Source: Rhodovarius lipocyclicus (GTDB taxonomy: Bacteria; Pseudomonadota; Alphaproteobacteria; Acetobacterales; Acetobacteraceae). Taken from it: DNA of 64,000 nt. Numbering within the stretch: the first letter of the stretch is position 1; each line of letters starts with the position of its first letter. The translations under genes were made by a program, and so were the position numbers. The stretch lies in assembly GCF_009900765.1 (NCBI RefSeq), contig NZ_JAAABL010000013.1, positions 1-64,000 on the forward strand, read 5' to 3'. Below, in pieces: positions 57,113 through 64,000 of this stretch. Under the pieces are notes generated by a model, which saw only the letters and a program-made list of their open reading frames with translations, made no database searches and was not told the DNA's origin.

Positions 57113-58306
57113 ATGCAGAACCAGGATGCCCGCATCATCAGCCTGATTGGGACAGGCCATTTCCTCAGCCATTTCTACGTGCTGTGCCTGGCGCCACTGT
57201 TCCTGATCTGGCGGGTGGAATTCGATGTCTCCTACGCCATGCTGGGGCTTTCGGTCGCGCTGATGTCCGGCACCACGGCGGTGTTGCAGACGCCCGTGGG
57301 CTTCCTGGTGGACAAGTACGGCGCCCGGCCCTTTCTGGTGGGCGGCACGCTGTTGATGGCGCTGGCCATCTCCGCCATGGCGGTGGCCACGGAATACTGG
57401 ATGATCCTGGGCCTGGCGGTGCTGTCGGGCGTCGGCAACAGCGTGATCCACCCGGCGGACTACGCGATCCTGGCGGGGTCCATCCGCAAGGAATTCATGG
57501 GCCGCGCCTTCGCGCTGCACACCTTCACCGGCAATCTGGGCTTCGCGCTGGCGCCGCCCGTGATCGCGCTGCTGCTGCCCTGGCTGGGCTGGCGGGGCAC
57601 GCTGTGCACGGTGGGGCTGCTGGGCCTGCCGGTGGTCGCCGCCATCCTGTGGCAGAGCCGCATCCTGCACGACCAGGCCAAGCCGCGCGGCGCCCCGGCC
57701 GGCGGCGGGCGGGAACTGCTGCTGAGCAAGCCCATCCTGCTGTTCTTCGGCTTCTTCCTGTTCTCGGCCATGATGGGCTCGGGCCTGCAATCCTTCCTGA
57801 TCACGGTGCTGGGGCAGCTGTGGGGCACGCCGGTCGAAATCGCCTCCTTCGCGCTGACCGGGTACATGGCCGGGGCCACGGGGGGGACGCTGATCGGTGG
57901 CTATGTCACCGACAAGACCAAGTCCAACCTGCTGTTCTTCGTGTTCAGCCTGACGCTGTTCTGCATGATCGCGCTGCTCAGCCTGGGGCTGGTGCCCATG
58001 CCGGCGGTGGCCATGCCCTTCGTGGCGCTGGCGGCGGGGCTTGCCATGGGGGCCTCCCGCACGCCGCGCGACGTGATGCTGAAGGACGCCTGCCCGCCCG
58101 GCGAGATCGGCAAGGTGTTCGGCTTCGTCAGCTCCGGCTTGCCGCTGGGCGGCGCCATCACGCCGGTGCCGCTGGGGCTGCTGATCGACTTCGGGGCACC
58201 CTGGCTGGTGCTGCCGGTGATCGCGGGCTTCCTGGCGCTGTCGCTGCTGTGCGCGGGCTCGGCACGCGGGGCGAGCCGGCAGGCGATGGCGGTGGCGGCG
58301 GAGTGA
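57113..58306 (+). CDS. MFS transporter
   Basis: 397 residues from ATG 57113 (an upstream GTG at 57086 is possible). About twelve membrane helices. The loop 2-3 motif appears as GFLVDKYGARPFLVGG (close to the GxLaDrxGRrxxl consensus), with a second copy after helix 8 (LIGGYVTDKTKSNLLF). SLIGTGHFLSHFYVLCLAPL at the N-terminus is typical of the family. Such carriers use proton gradients to move small organic compounds; direction and substrate are not evident. Probably under control of the LysR gene upstream. Confidence 0.92.
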   Translation: MQNQDARIISLIGTGHFLSHFYVLCLAPLFLIWRVEFDVSYAMLGLSVALMSGTTAVLQTPVGFLVDKYGARPFLVGGTLLMALAISAMAVATEYWMILGLAVLSGVGNSVIHPADYAILAGSIRKEFMGRAFALHTFTGNLGFALAPPVIALLLPWLGWRGTLCTVGLLGLPVVAAILWQSRILHDQAKPRGAPAGGGRELLLSKPILLFFGFFLFSAMMGSGLQSFLITVLGQLWGTPVEIASFALTGYMAGATGGTLIGGYVTDKTKSNLLFFVFSLTLFCMIALLSLGLVPMPAVAMPFVALAAGLAMGASRTPRDVMLKDACPPGEIGKVFGFVSSGLPLGGAITPVPLGLLIDFGAPWLVLPVIAGFLALSLLCAGSARGASRQAMAVAAE

Positions 58307-58355
58307 CGGGCGCGCCGTGGGAAGGGCTTCGCCCCACGGCATGGGCGGGGAGAGT

Positions 58356-58380
58356 TTGAGAGGGGCAGAGCCCCTCTCAA
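58356..58380. terminator. Perfect hairpin between convergent MFS and parB genes
   Basis: TTGAGAGGGGC (58356-58366), loop AGA, GCCCCTCTCAA (58370-58380), perfect 11-bp arms with T/A at the outer ends. It lies 50 bp past the MFS stop and 7 bp before the parB stop, so it could serve both convergent transcripts. Confidence 0.7.
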
Positions 58381-58386
58381 GGCGCC

Positions 58387-59232
58387 CTACGCCATCTTCC
58401 CCGTCAGCAGTGCCAGCAGCCCGTCCAGCTGGTCCAGGTCCTTGTAGCGGATGCTCAGCTGCCCGCCGCGGCTGCCGTGCTGAATGCTGACCTGCAGGCC
58501 CAGGTGGCGCGACAGGTCGGCTTCCAGCGCCTTGATCTCGGGGCTGGTGGCGCGGGGTTCGGGCTTGCCGGGGGTGCCCGGGCGCAGGGCCAGGGCTTCG
58601 GCCTGGCGCACGTTCAGGCCCCGATCGACGATGTGCAGGGCGAGCGCCACCGGGTCCGGCGTGCCGATCAGCGCGCGGGCGTGGCCGGGGCTGAGGGCGC
58701 CGTCGCGCAGCAATTCGCGCACGCGCGGCGGCAGGTGCAACAGGCGCAGCGTGTTGGTGATGTGGGAGCGCGACTTGCCCACGGCCTCCGACAGCTGCAG
58801 CTGCGTCAGGCCGAACTGGCTGGTCAGGCGGTCATAGCCCTCGGCCTCCTCCAGCGCGTTCAGGTCCTCGCGCTGCAGGTTCTCGACCAGGCCGGCGGCC
58901 ATGGCGGCGCTGTCGTCGAAGTCCCGGATGACGACCGGCACCTCGTGCAGGGGGGCCGCCTGGGCCGCGCGCCAGCGACGCTCACCGCCGATGATCTGGT
59001 ACTCGCCCGGGCTGCCGGGCTTGGGCCGCACCAGGATGGGTTGCAGCACCCCGTGCTGGCGGATGGAGGCCGCGAGTTCCTCCAGCGCGTCCGGGTCCAT
59101 GGGACCGCGGGCCTGGAAGGGGCTGGGCTCCAGCGCCGTGACAGGCAGGGCACGCACGCTGTCCGGGTTGGGGGCGGCGGCTTCGCCCAGCAGGGCCGAC
59201 AGGCCCTTGCCCAGGCGGGGGGGCTTGGTCAT
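58387..59232 (-). CDS. parB: Chromosome partitioning protein ParB
   Basis: 281 residues. N-terminal RLGKGLSALLGE tag, the CTP-binding ParB/Srx fold with GGERRWRA (82-89), the DNA-reading helix-turn-helix TQLQLSEAVGKSRSHITNTL (about 137-156), and a C-terminal dimerisation segment ending SIRYKDLDQLDGLLALLTGK. ParB loads at parS as a CTP-dependent clamp and spreads along DNA. Start ATG 59232 overlaps the parA stop (ATGA), so the two are made together. A perfect parS lies 1.35 kb upstream inside rsmG. Confidence 0.97.
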   Translation of the reverse strand: MTKPPRLGKGLSALLGEAAAPNPDSVRALPVTALEPSPFQARGPMDPDALEELAASIRQHGVLQPILVRPKPGSPGEYQIIGGERRWRAAQAAPLHEVPVVIRDFDDSAAMAAGLVENLQREDLNALEEAEGYDRLTSQFGLTQLQLSEAVGKSRSHITNTLRLLHLPPRVRELLRDGALSPGHARALIGTPDPVALALHIVDRGLNVRQAEALALRPGTPGKPEPRATSPEIKALEADLSRHLGLQVSIQHGSRGGQLSIRYKDLDQLDGLLALLTGKMA

Positions 59233-60089
59233 CCGGCTTTGGCTTTCAGGCGTTGGCGGTGGCGGCGCAGCAGCTCGGCGGCCAGCGCGACATAGGCCTG
59301 CGCGCCGGGCGAGCGGAAATCATAGACCGTGACGGGCAGGCCGTGCGACGGCGCCTCCGACACGCGGACATTGCGGGGGATGGCGGTGTCGAACACGGCG
59401 GCCCCGAAATGCTGGCGCACATCGGCGGCCACGGCCTCGGAGAGGTTGTTGCGCCGGTCGAACATGGTCAGCGCGATGCCTTCCAGCTCCAGGCCCGGGT
59501 TCATCGCACGCTTCACGCGCTCGATGGTCTGGGTGATCTGGGAGACGCCTTCGAGCGCGTAGAATTCCGTCTGCAACGGCACCAGCACGCTGTCGGCCGC
59601 GACCAGCGCATTCAGGGTCAGCAGGCCGAGGGAGGGCGGGCAATCCAGCATCACCCAATCGAAGCCCGAGAGCGTGCCGATGGCCTGGCGCAGCCGGGTT
59701 TCGCGGTGCTCCATGTCCACCAGCTCCAGCTCCGCGCCCGCCAGGTCGGGGTCGGCGGGGATGAGGGACAGGTTGGGGATGGCGGTGGCGCGGATGCAGG
59801 CGGCGGGCACGCGCCCTTCCAGCAGCATGGCATAGCTGCCGGGCTTGCGCTGGGTGCGGTCCAGCCCCAGCCCGGTGGAGGCATTGCCCTGCGGGTCCAG
59901 GTCGATCACCAGTACCTTGTGACGCGCGGCAAGCGCCGCGGCCAGGTTCACGGCCGTGGTGGTCTTGCCCACGCCGCCCTTCTGGTTGGCGAAGGCGACG
60001 ATGCGGGATTTCGCGGCGTCAGGCAGGGTGCAGGTTCCGGATGCGGAGAATGGTGGCCCCGGCCTCCGTTCGGCTGCCGAAGCGCTCAA
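59229..60089 (-). CDS. parA: Chromosome partitioning ATPase ParA
   Basis: 286 residues from a TTG at 60089, overlapping the rsmG end by 71 bp; a CTG just after the rsmG region is the only other start candidate seen, so the true start is uncertain. Deviant Walker A FANQKGGVGKTTTAVNLA (33-50), VLVIDLDPQGNAS, and WVMLDCPPSLGLLTLNAL define the Soj/ParA family. It drives origin segregation by ATP-dependent DNA binding and ParB-stimulated release. Operon: mnmE, mnmG, rsmG, parA, parB. Confidence 0.95.
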   Translation of the reverse strand: MSASAAERRPGPPFSASGTCTLPDAAKSRIVAFANQKGGVGKTTTAVNLAAALAARHKVLVIDLDPQGNASTGLGLDRTQRKPGSYAMLLEGRVPAACIRATAIPNLSLIPADPDLAGAELELVDMEHRETRLRQAIGTLSGFDWVMLDCPPSLGLLTLNALVAADSVLVPLQTEFYALEGVSQITQTIERVKRAMNPGLELEGIALTMFDRRNNLSEAVAADVRQHFGAAVFDTAIPRNVRVSEAPSHGLPVTVYDFRSPGAQAYVALAAELLRRHRQRLKAKAG

Positions 60090-60636
60090 CCTCCATGTGC
60101 CAGTGGGGGGTGGCCTCGGTCAACTCGGCCTCGGCATTGCGGCCCTTCGGAAACAGCGCGACACCGCCCGGCGCCAGCAGCCGGTGGGCATGCGGCAGCA
60201 GATCCTTGAGCGCCGCCAGCGCCCTGGCGGTCACGACACCGATGGGCGGCAGCTTCGCCGCCTCGATCCGCAGGGCATGGACGGTGACATGCGCCAGCCC
60301 CATTTCCCGCGCGGCCTCCCGCAGGAAGGCGGATTTGCGCTGGTCCGACTCGACCAGATGCACCGGCCGCGTCACGCAGGCCGCCAGGATCAGCCCCGGC
60401 AGCCCGGCGCCCGAGCCCAGATCGGCCAGCGGCAGATCGTCATCGGGCAGCAGCCCCAGCAATTGCAGGCTGTCCTCGACATGCCGCTGCCGCCATTGCG
60501 CGACAGGCAGCGGCCCCACCAGGTTGATGCGCGTGTTCCAGCGCGCCAGCAGGGCCAGATAGGTATCAATCCGGTCCAATGTTTCACGTGAAACATCGGC
60601 GGTGGGCGGCAGGGGCAAAGGGAGGGGATGGGTCAT
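60019..60636 (-). CDS. rsmG: 16S rRNA (guanine527-N7)-methyltransferase RsmG
   Basis: 205 residues from ATG 60636, one base after the mnmG stop. SAM-binding motif LADLGSGAGLPGL (70-82), WNTRINLVGP near the N-terminus and VTARALAALKDLLPHAHRLL are typical GidB features. It methylates G527 of 16S rRNA; loss in other bacteria gives low-level streptomycin resistance. Codons 14-19 (DVSRET) encode the parS sequence, so coding and segregation signals share bases. The 3' end overlaps parA. Confidence 0.96.
   Translation of the reverse strand: MTHPLPLPLPPTADVSRETLDRIDTYLALLARWNTRINLVGPLPVAQWRQRHVEDSLQLLGLLPDDDLPLADLGSGAGLPGLILAACVTRPVHLVESDQRKSAFLREAAREMGLAHVTVHALRIEAAKLPPIGVVTARALAALKDLLPHAHRLLAPGGVALFPKGRNAEAELTEATPHWHMEVERFGSRTEAGATILRIRNLHPA
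60580..60595. promoter_or_regulatory. parS: parS centromere site (ParB binding)
   Basis: TGTTTCACGTGAAACA, a perfect 16-bp palindrome identical to the conserved bacterial parS consensus, within the rsmG coding region near its start and 491 bp before parA. Supports origin proximity of this end of the window. Confidence 0.95.
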
Positions 60637-60637
60637 G

Positions 60638-62485
60638 TCAGGCGCGCCGCAGGTGCACGGCCAGCGCGGCGACCGCCGCCGGGGTGATGCCCGCGACGCG
60701 CGCGGCCGCACCCAGGGTCGCGGGGCGCGCCTGGCCCAGCCGGTGCTGCATCTCACGCGAGAGCCCGGCGATGGCCGCGAAATCCACCGCGTCCGGGATA
60801 GCCAGCGCTTCCTCCCGCCGCAACAGGGCCAGCTCGGCCTCCTGCCGGGCCAGATAGGGGCCGTAGAGCGCCTCGCATTCCAGCTGCGCCCGCACGCGGG
60901 GCGGCAGGTCCCGCAGCCAGGGGAACATGGCCTCGGCGGTTTCCACCGGCATGGCCGGCAGGGCCAGCACATCCAGCAGGCTGCGCCAGCGGCCATCCAG
61001 GTTCACCGAGGCGCCGGCGGCGCGGTACTGGGCGGGGGTCGCGCCCTCGGCCCGGGCGCGGGCGATGGCGCCGGAGACACCCTGCTCGAAAGCGCGGAAG
61101 GCCGTGGCGCGCGCAGCGCCGACGCAGCCCCAGGCCAGGCCCTTTTCCGTCAGCCGCAGCCCGGCATTGTCGGCGCGCAGGCGCAGCCGGTACTCGCTGC
61201 GGGCGGTCAGCATGCGGTAGGGCTCGCTGACGCCCTGCAAGGTCAGGTCGTCGATCATCACCCCGGCATAGGCCTCGTCGCGCGCCAGCACGCGGCCGGG
61301 CTCGGTGCCGGCGGCGCGCTGCACGGCGTTCAGCCCGGCCATGATGCCCTGGGCGGCCGCTTCCTCGTAGCCGGTGGTGCCGTTGATCTGGCCCGCCAGG
61401 AACAGGCCGGGGGTGCCCCGCACCTCCAGCGTCGGGCGCAGGGCGCGCGGGTCCACATGGTCGTATTCGATGGCATAGCCCGGCCGCAGGATCACGGCGC
61501 GCGACAGCCCCGGCATGCTGGCGATGATGCCGCGCTGCACGCTCTCGGGCAGAGAGGTGCTGATGCCGTTGGGATAGACGGTGTCGTCGTCCAGCCCTTC
61601 CGGCTCCAGAAAGATCTGGTGGCGCGGCTTGTCGGCGAAGCGCACCACCTTGTCCTCGATCGAGGGGCAATAGCGCGGCCCGACGCCGGAGATGCGGCCG
61701 CCATACACGGCGCTCTCCCCGAGGTTCGCGCGGATCAGCGCGTGGGTGTCCTCGGTGGTCCAGGTGATGCCGCAGTTCACCTGCCGGTTGGTGATGCGCG
61801 CGGTCATCCAGGACAGCGGCTCGGGCTCCGCGTCGCCGGGCTGGGATTCCAGCGCGGCCCAGTCGATGGTGCGGCCGTCCAGGCGCGGCGGCGTGCCGGT
61901 CTTCAGCCGCGCCATCGGCAGGCCCAGCCCCTCCAGCGCCAGCGCCAGCCCGACCGAGGGCGCATCCCCCACCCGCCCCGCCGGCGTGCGTTCGCGCCCC
62001 AGATGGATCACGCCGCGCAGGAAGGTGCCGGTGGTGATGACAACCGCCCCCGCGCGGTATTCGGCGCCCGAGGCACCCACCACCCCCGCCACGCGCCCGC
62101 CCTGGGTCAGCAGCCCCTCGGCGCCCTCGGCGCGGATGGTCAGGTTGGGGGTTTCGGCCAGCAGCGCCTGCACGGCCTGGCGATACAGCTTGCGGTCGGC
62201 CTGGGCGCGGGGGCCGCGCACGGCCGGGCCCTTGCTGCGGTTCAGCAGCTTGAAATGGATGCCGGCCGCATCGGCCGCGCGGCCCATCAGCCCGTCCAGC
62301 GCGTCCACCTCCCGCACCAGATGGCCCTTGCCGATGCCGCCGATGGCCGGGTTGCAGCTCATCTCGCCGATGGTCTCGGCCTTGTGGGTCAGCAGCAGGG
62401 TGCGCGCGCCGCTGCGGGCGGCGACGGCCGCCGCCTCCGTGCCCGCATGGCCACCGCCTACGACAATCACATCAAACGGGATCAT
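60638..62485 (-). CDS. mnmG: tRNA uridine-34 carboxymethylaminomethyl enzyme MnmG
   Basis: 615 residues. FAD-binding [10 protein letters not shown] (10-19), the [20 protein letters not shown] segment, [29 protein letters not shown] and [20 protein letters not shown] are GidA/MnmG signatures. With MnmE it installs cmnm5 on the wobble uridine of certain tRNAs, using FAD, methylene-THF and glycine or ammonium. Normal length. It follows mnmE by 18 bp in the operon. Confidence 0.98.
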   Translation of the reverse strand: MIPFDVIVVGGGHAGTEAAAVAARSGARTLLLTHKAETIGEMSCNPAIGGIGKGHLVREVDALDGLMGRAADAAGIHFKLLNRSKGPAVRGPRAQADRKLYRQAVQALLAETPNLTIRAEGAEGLLTQGGRVAGVVGASGAEYRAGAVVITTGTFLRGVIHLGRERTPAGRVGDAPSVGLALALEGLGLPMARLKTGTPPRLDGRTIDWAALESQPGDAEPEPLSWMTARITNRQVNCGITWTTEDTHALIRANLGESAVYGGRISGVGPRYCPSIEDKVVRFADKPRHQIFLEPEGLDDDTVYPNGISTSLPESVQRGIIASMPGLSRAVILRPGYAIEYDHVDPRALRPTLEVRGTPGLFLAGQINGTTGYEEAAAQGIMAGLNAVQRAAGTEPGRVLARDEAYAGVMIDDLTLQGVSEPYRMLTARSEYRLRLRADNAGLRLTEKGLAWGCVGAARATAFRAFEQGVSGAIARARAEGATPAQYRAAGASVNLDGRWRSLLDVLALPAMPVETAEAMFPWLRDLPPRVRAQLECEALYGPYLARQEAELALLRREEALAIPDAVDFAAIAGLSREMQHRLGQARPATLGAAARVAGITPAAVAALAVHLRRA

Positions 62486-62503
62486 GGGGCGCGGTTTAGC
62501 GCC

Positions 62504-63796
62504 TTACTTGCCGATGCAGAACTCGGAAAACACGCGGTCCAGCACCGCTTCCACGCCGACCCTGCCGGTCAGCCGCCCCATCGCCGCCAGCGCGCCGCGC
62601 AGCGCCTCGGCCCGCAGCTCCGGCAGGGGGTGGTCCAGCATGTCCAGCGCGGCGACCGCATCGCCCAAGGCCGCGCGGTGCCGGGGGCGGGTCAGCCCCG
62701 CCTCCATCGCCACGCCCGCGCTGGCGCGCACCGCATCCTCCAGCGCCGCGCGCAGCTCCGCCACGCCCGCGCCCGTCCGGGCCGAGACCGCATGCCCCGC
62801 CAGCATCGGCGGCACCAGGTCGCACTTGTTCACCACCGCCAGCGCGCCGGCCTCGACCAGCGCCAGGGTTTCGGCATCCGGCGGCGCGTTGGCGGCGAAG
62901 ACGGCCAGCACGATCTCCGCCCCCGCCCCCGCGGCGCGCGCCCGGCGCACGCCCTCGGCCTCGATCAGGTCCTCGGTCTCCCGCAGGCCGGCGGTGTCGG
63001 CCAGGGTGACGGGCACGCCCGCCAGGATCAGCCGCGCCTCCACCACGTCGCGCGTCGTGCCCGGCTGGGCGGAGACGATCGCCGCCTCCCGCCCCGCCAG
63101 CGCGTTGAGCAGGGAGGATTTGCCCGCGTTCGGCGCGCCGAGGATGGCGATGCGCACGCCCTCCCGCAGGGCCTCGGCGCGGGCGGCCCCCGCGATCTCG
63201 GCGGCGAGCTCCGCGCGCAGCTCCGCCACATCGGCGGCCACGGCGGCGTCGATGCCCTCGGGCAAATCCTCGTCCTCGAACTCGATGAAGGCTTCCTGGC
63301 GGGCCAGCAGGGCGGTCAGGCGCTCCACCCAGCCCGCCACCCGCGCGGCCAGGGCGCCGCCCGCCTGGCGCAGGGCCTGGCGGCGCTGGGCCTCGGTCTC
63401 GGCGGCGATCAGGTCGGCGATGCCCTCGGCCGCCGTCAGGTCCAGCCGGCCCTGGGTGAAGGCGCGGCGGGTGAATTCGCCGGGCTCGGCCGGGCGCAGG
63501 CCCAGCATGGCCAGCGCGTCGCTGACCGCCGCCACCACGGCCGGGCCGCCATGCAGGTGCAGCTCGGCGCTGTCCTCGCCGGTGTAGCTGGCGGGGGCGG
63601 GGAACCACAGCACCAGGGCCTCGTCCAGCACCTCCGCGCGGTGGCGCAGGCGGCGCAGGCTGGCATGGCGCGGGCGCGGCAGCGGCCCCGCCAGCGCCGC
63701 CAGCGCCGCCCCCGCCCCGGGCCCCGACAGCCGCATCACCGCCACCGCGGCGCGCCCGGCGCCGGTGGCCAGCGCGAAGATGGTGTCGCCGCTCAA
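62504..63796 (-). CDS. mnmE: tRNA modification GTPase MnmE
   Basis: 430 residues from a TTG at 63796 that overlaps the upstream stop (TTGA). N-terminal formyl-THF-binding domain (TIFALATGAGRAAVAVMRLS), then helical domain with the inserted G domain: G1 GAPNAGKSSLLNAL (about 216-229), G3 DTAGLRETEDLIEAEG with the dehydration motif, and G4 VVNKCDL. It ends in the invariant CIGK. MnmE works with MnmG on wobble uridine. Slightly shorter than the usual 450 residues. Confidence 0.97.
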   Translation of the reverse strand: MSGDTIFALATGAGRAAVAVMRLSGPGAGAALAALAGPLPRPRHASLRRLRHRAEVLDEALVLWFPAPASYTGEDSAELHLHGGPAVVAAVSDALAMLGLRPAEPGEFTRRAFTQGRLDLTAAEGIADLIAAETEAQRRQALRQAGGALAARVAGWVERLTALLARQEAFIEFEDEDLPEGIDAAVAADVAELRAELAAEIAGAARAEALREGVRIAILGAPNAGKSSLLNALAGREAAIVSAQPGTTRDVVEARLILAGVPVTLADTAGLRETEDLIEAEGVRRARAAGAGAEIVLAVFAANAPPDAETLALVEAGALAVVNKCDLVPPMLAGHAVSARTGAGVAELRAALEDAVRASAGVAMEAGLTRPRHRAALGDAVAALDMLDHPLPELRAEALRGALAAMGRLTGRVGVEAVLDRVFSEFCIGK

Positions 63797-64000
63797 ACCC
63801 TGTCCTTGTCCGTCAGCATCAGGCGTTCAACGCGCCCGCCGCCCTGCAGATGCGTGGCCAGGATCTCGTCCACATCCTCCCGCGTTTGTGGGCGGTACCA
63901 GATGCCTTCGGGGTAGATCACCAGGGTGGGGCCGAACTCGCAGCGATCCAGGCAGCCCGCGCTGTTCACGCGGATGCCGGGGATGCCCAGCTCCTTCGCG
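63793..64000 (-). CDS. (2Fe-2S) thioredoxin-like ferredoxin, C-terminal part
   Basis: The 5' part lies beyond the window. The visible 68 C-terminal residues include NSAGCLDRCEFGPTLVIYPE and IWYRPQTREDVDEIL, with the second Cys pair (CLDRC) of the 2Fe-2S thioredoxin-like ferredoxins related to the NuoE C-terminus. These carry electrons or assist Fe-S and cofactor chemistry. The stop TGA overlaps the TTG start of mnmE, so it heads the known part of this operon. Confidence 0.85.
   Translation of the reverse strand, partial: AKELGIPGIRVNSAGCLDRCEFGPTLVIYPEGIWYRPQTREDVDEILATHLQGGGRVERLMLTDKDRV

Noticed and set aside
60602-63916. Plus-strand open frame opposite mnmG and mnmE
   Set aside because: Shadow of two unmistakable conserved genes; no motif of its own.

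Overview
The window is a contiguous piece of a very GC-rich (about 70%) alphaproteobacterial chromosome. The gene order ferredoxin, mnmE, mnmG, rsmG, parA, parB, the mutS/glnD/murJ/trpS neighbourhood, a DUF2585 protein, orphan Bug-type (TctC-like) binding proteins and an overwhelming G/C preference at third codon positions together suggest a member of the Rhodospirillales, most likely an Acetobacteraceae (Roseomonas-like) genome. That placement is an inference from family content, not a database match. No phage structural genes, transposases, integrases or CRISPR arrays are visible, and almost all DNA is coding.

Region by region: 1-7.4 kb is an exopolysaccharide export locus (heparinase-like lyase divergent from a Wza-type SLBB protein, a YjbH protein and a lipoprotein). 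7.4-10.6 kb holds tRNA-Ala(GGC), a two-subunit 3-oxoacid CoA-transferase, a Bug-family binding protein and a RidA protein. 10.6-16.3 kb is one gene for a giant YhdP/AsmA-like envelope protein with a roughly 700-residue acidic, proline-rich cytoplasmic extension, divergent from glnE-bcp. 19.7-28.8 kb carries a beta-propeller/RTX secreted protein, a secreted unknown, phnN, a GntR regulator with a cysteine-dioxygenase-like cupin and a DMT exporter, a cysteine-rich lipoprotein, uppP and zapE. 28.9-33.6 kb has asd, secB and a translationally coupled cassette of membrane protein, putative lipoprotein and peptidoglycan hydrolase.

33.6-42.1 kb is the housekeeping run mutS, glnD, murJ, trpS. 42.1-49.5 kb has two glycosyltransferases, a histidine phosphatase, a DUF2585 protein, a PhnA/YjdM-like protein without its zinc ribbon, a DEAD-box RNA helicase and a NUDIX protein. 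49.5-58.3 kb is catabolic and regulatory: a second Bug protein, acyl-CoA dehydrogenase, fused indolepyruvate ferredoxin oxidoreductase divergent from an Lrp/AsnC regulator, thioesterase, LysR and an MFS carrier. 58.4-64 kb is the origin-proximal segregation and tRNA-modification operon, with a perfect parS site inside rsmG. glnE and glnD, the two covalent modifiers of nitrogen control, both lie in the window.

The most distinctive non-coding structure is a family of composite intergenic elements (about 4.5, 25.9, 29.9 and 51.7 kb). Each has conserved G/C-rich, mutually inverted outer arms around an exchangeable core: a 21-bp perfect hairpin, AT-rich islands with a shared motif, or an 18-bp terminator-like stem. 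One of these elements sits where the start of the YjbH gene must be decided.
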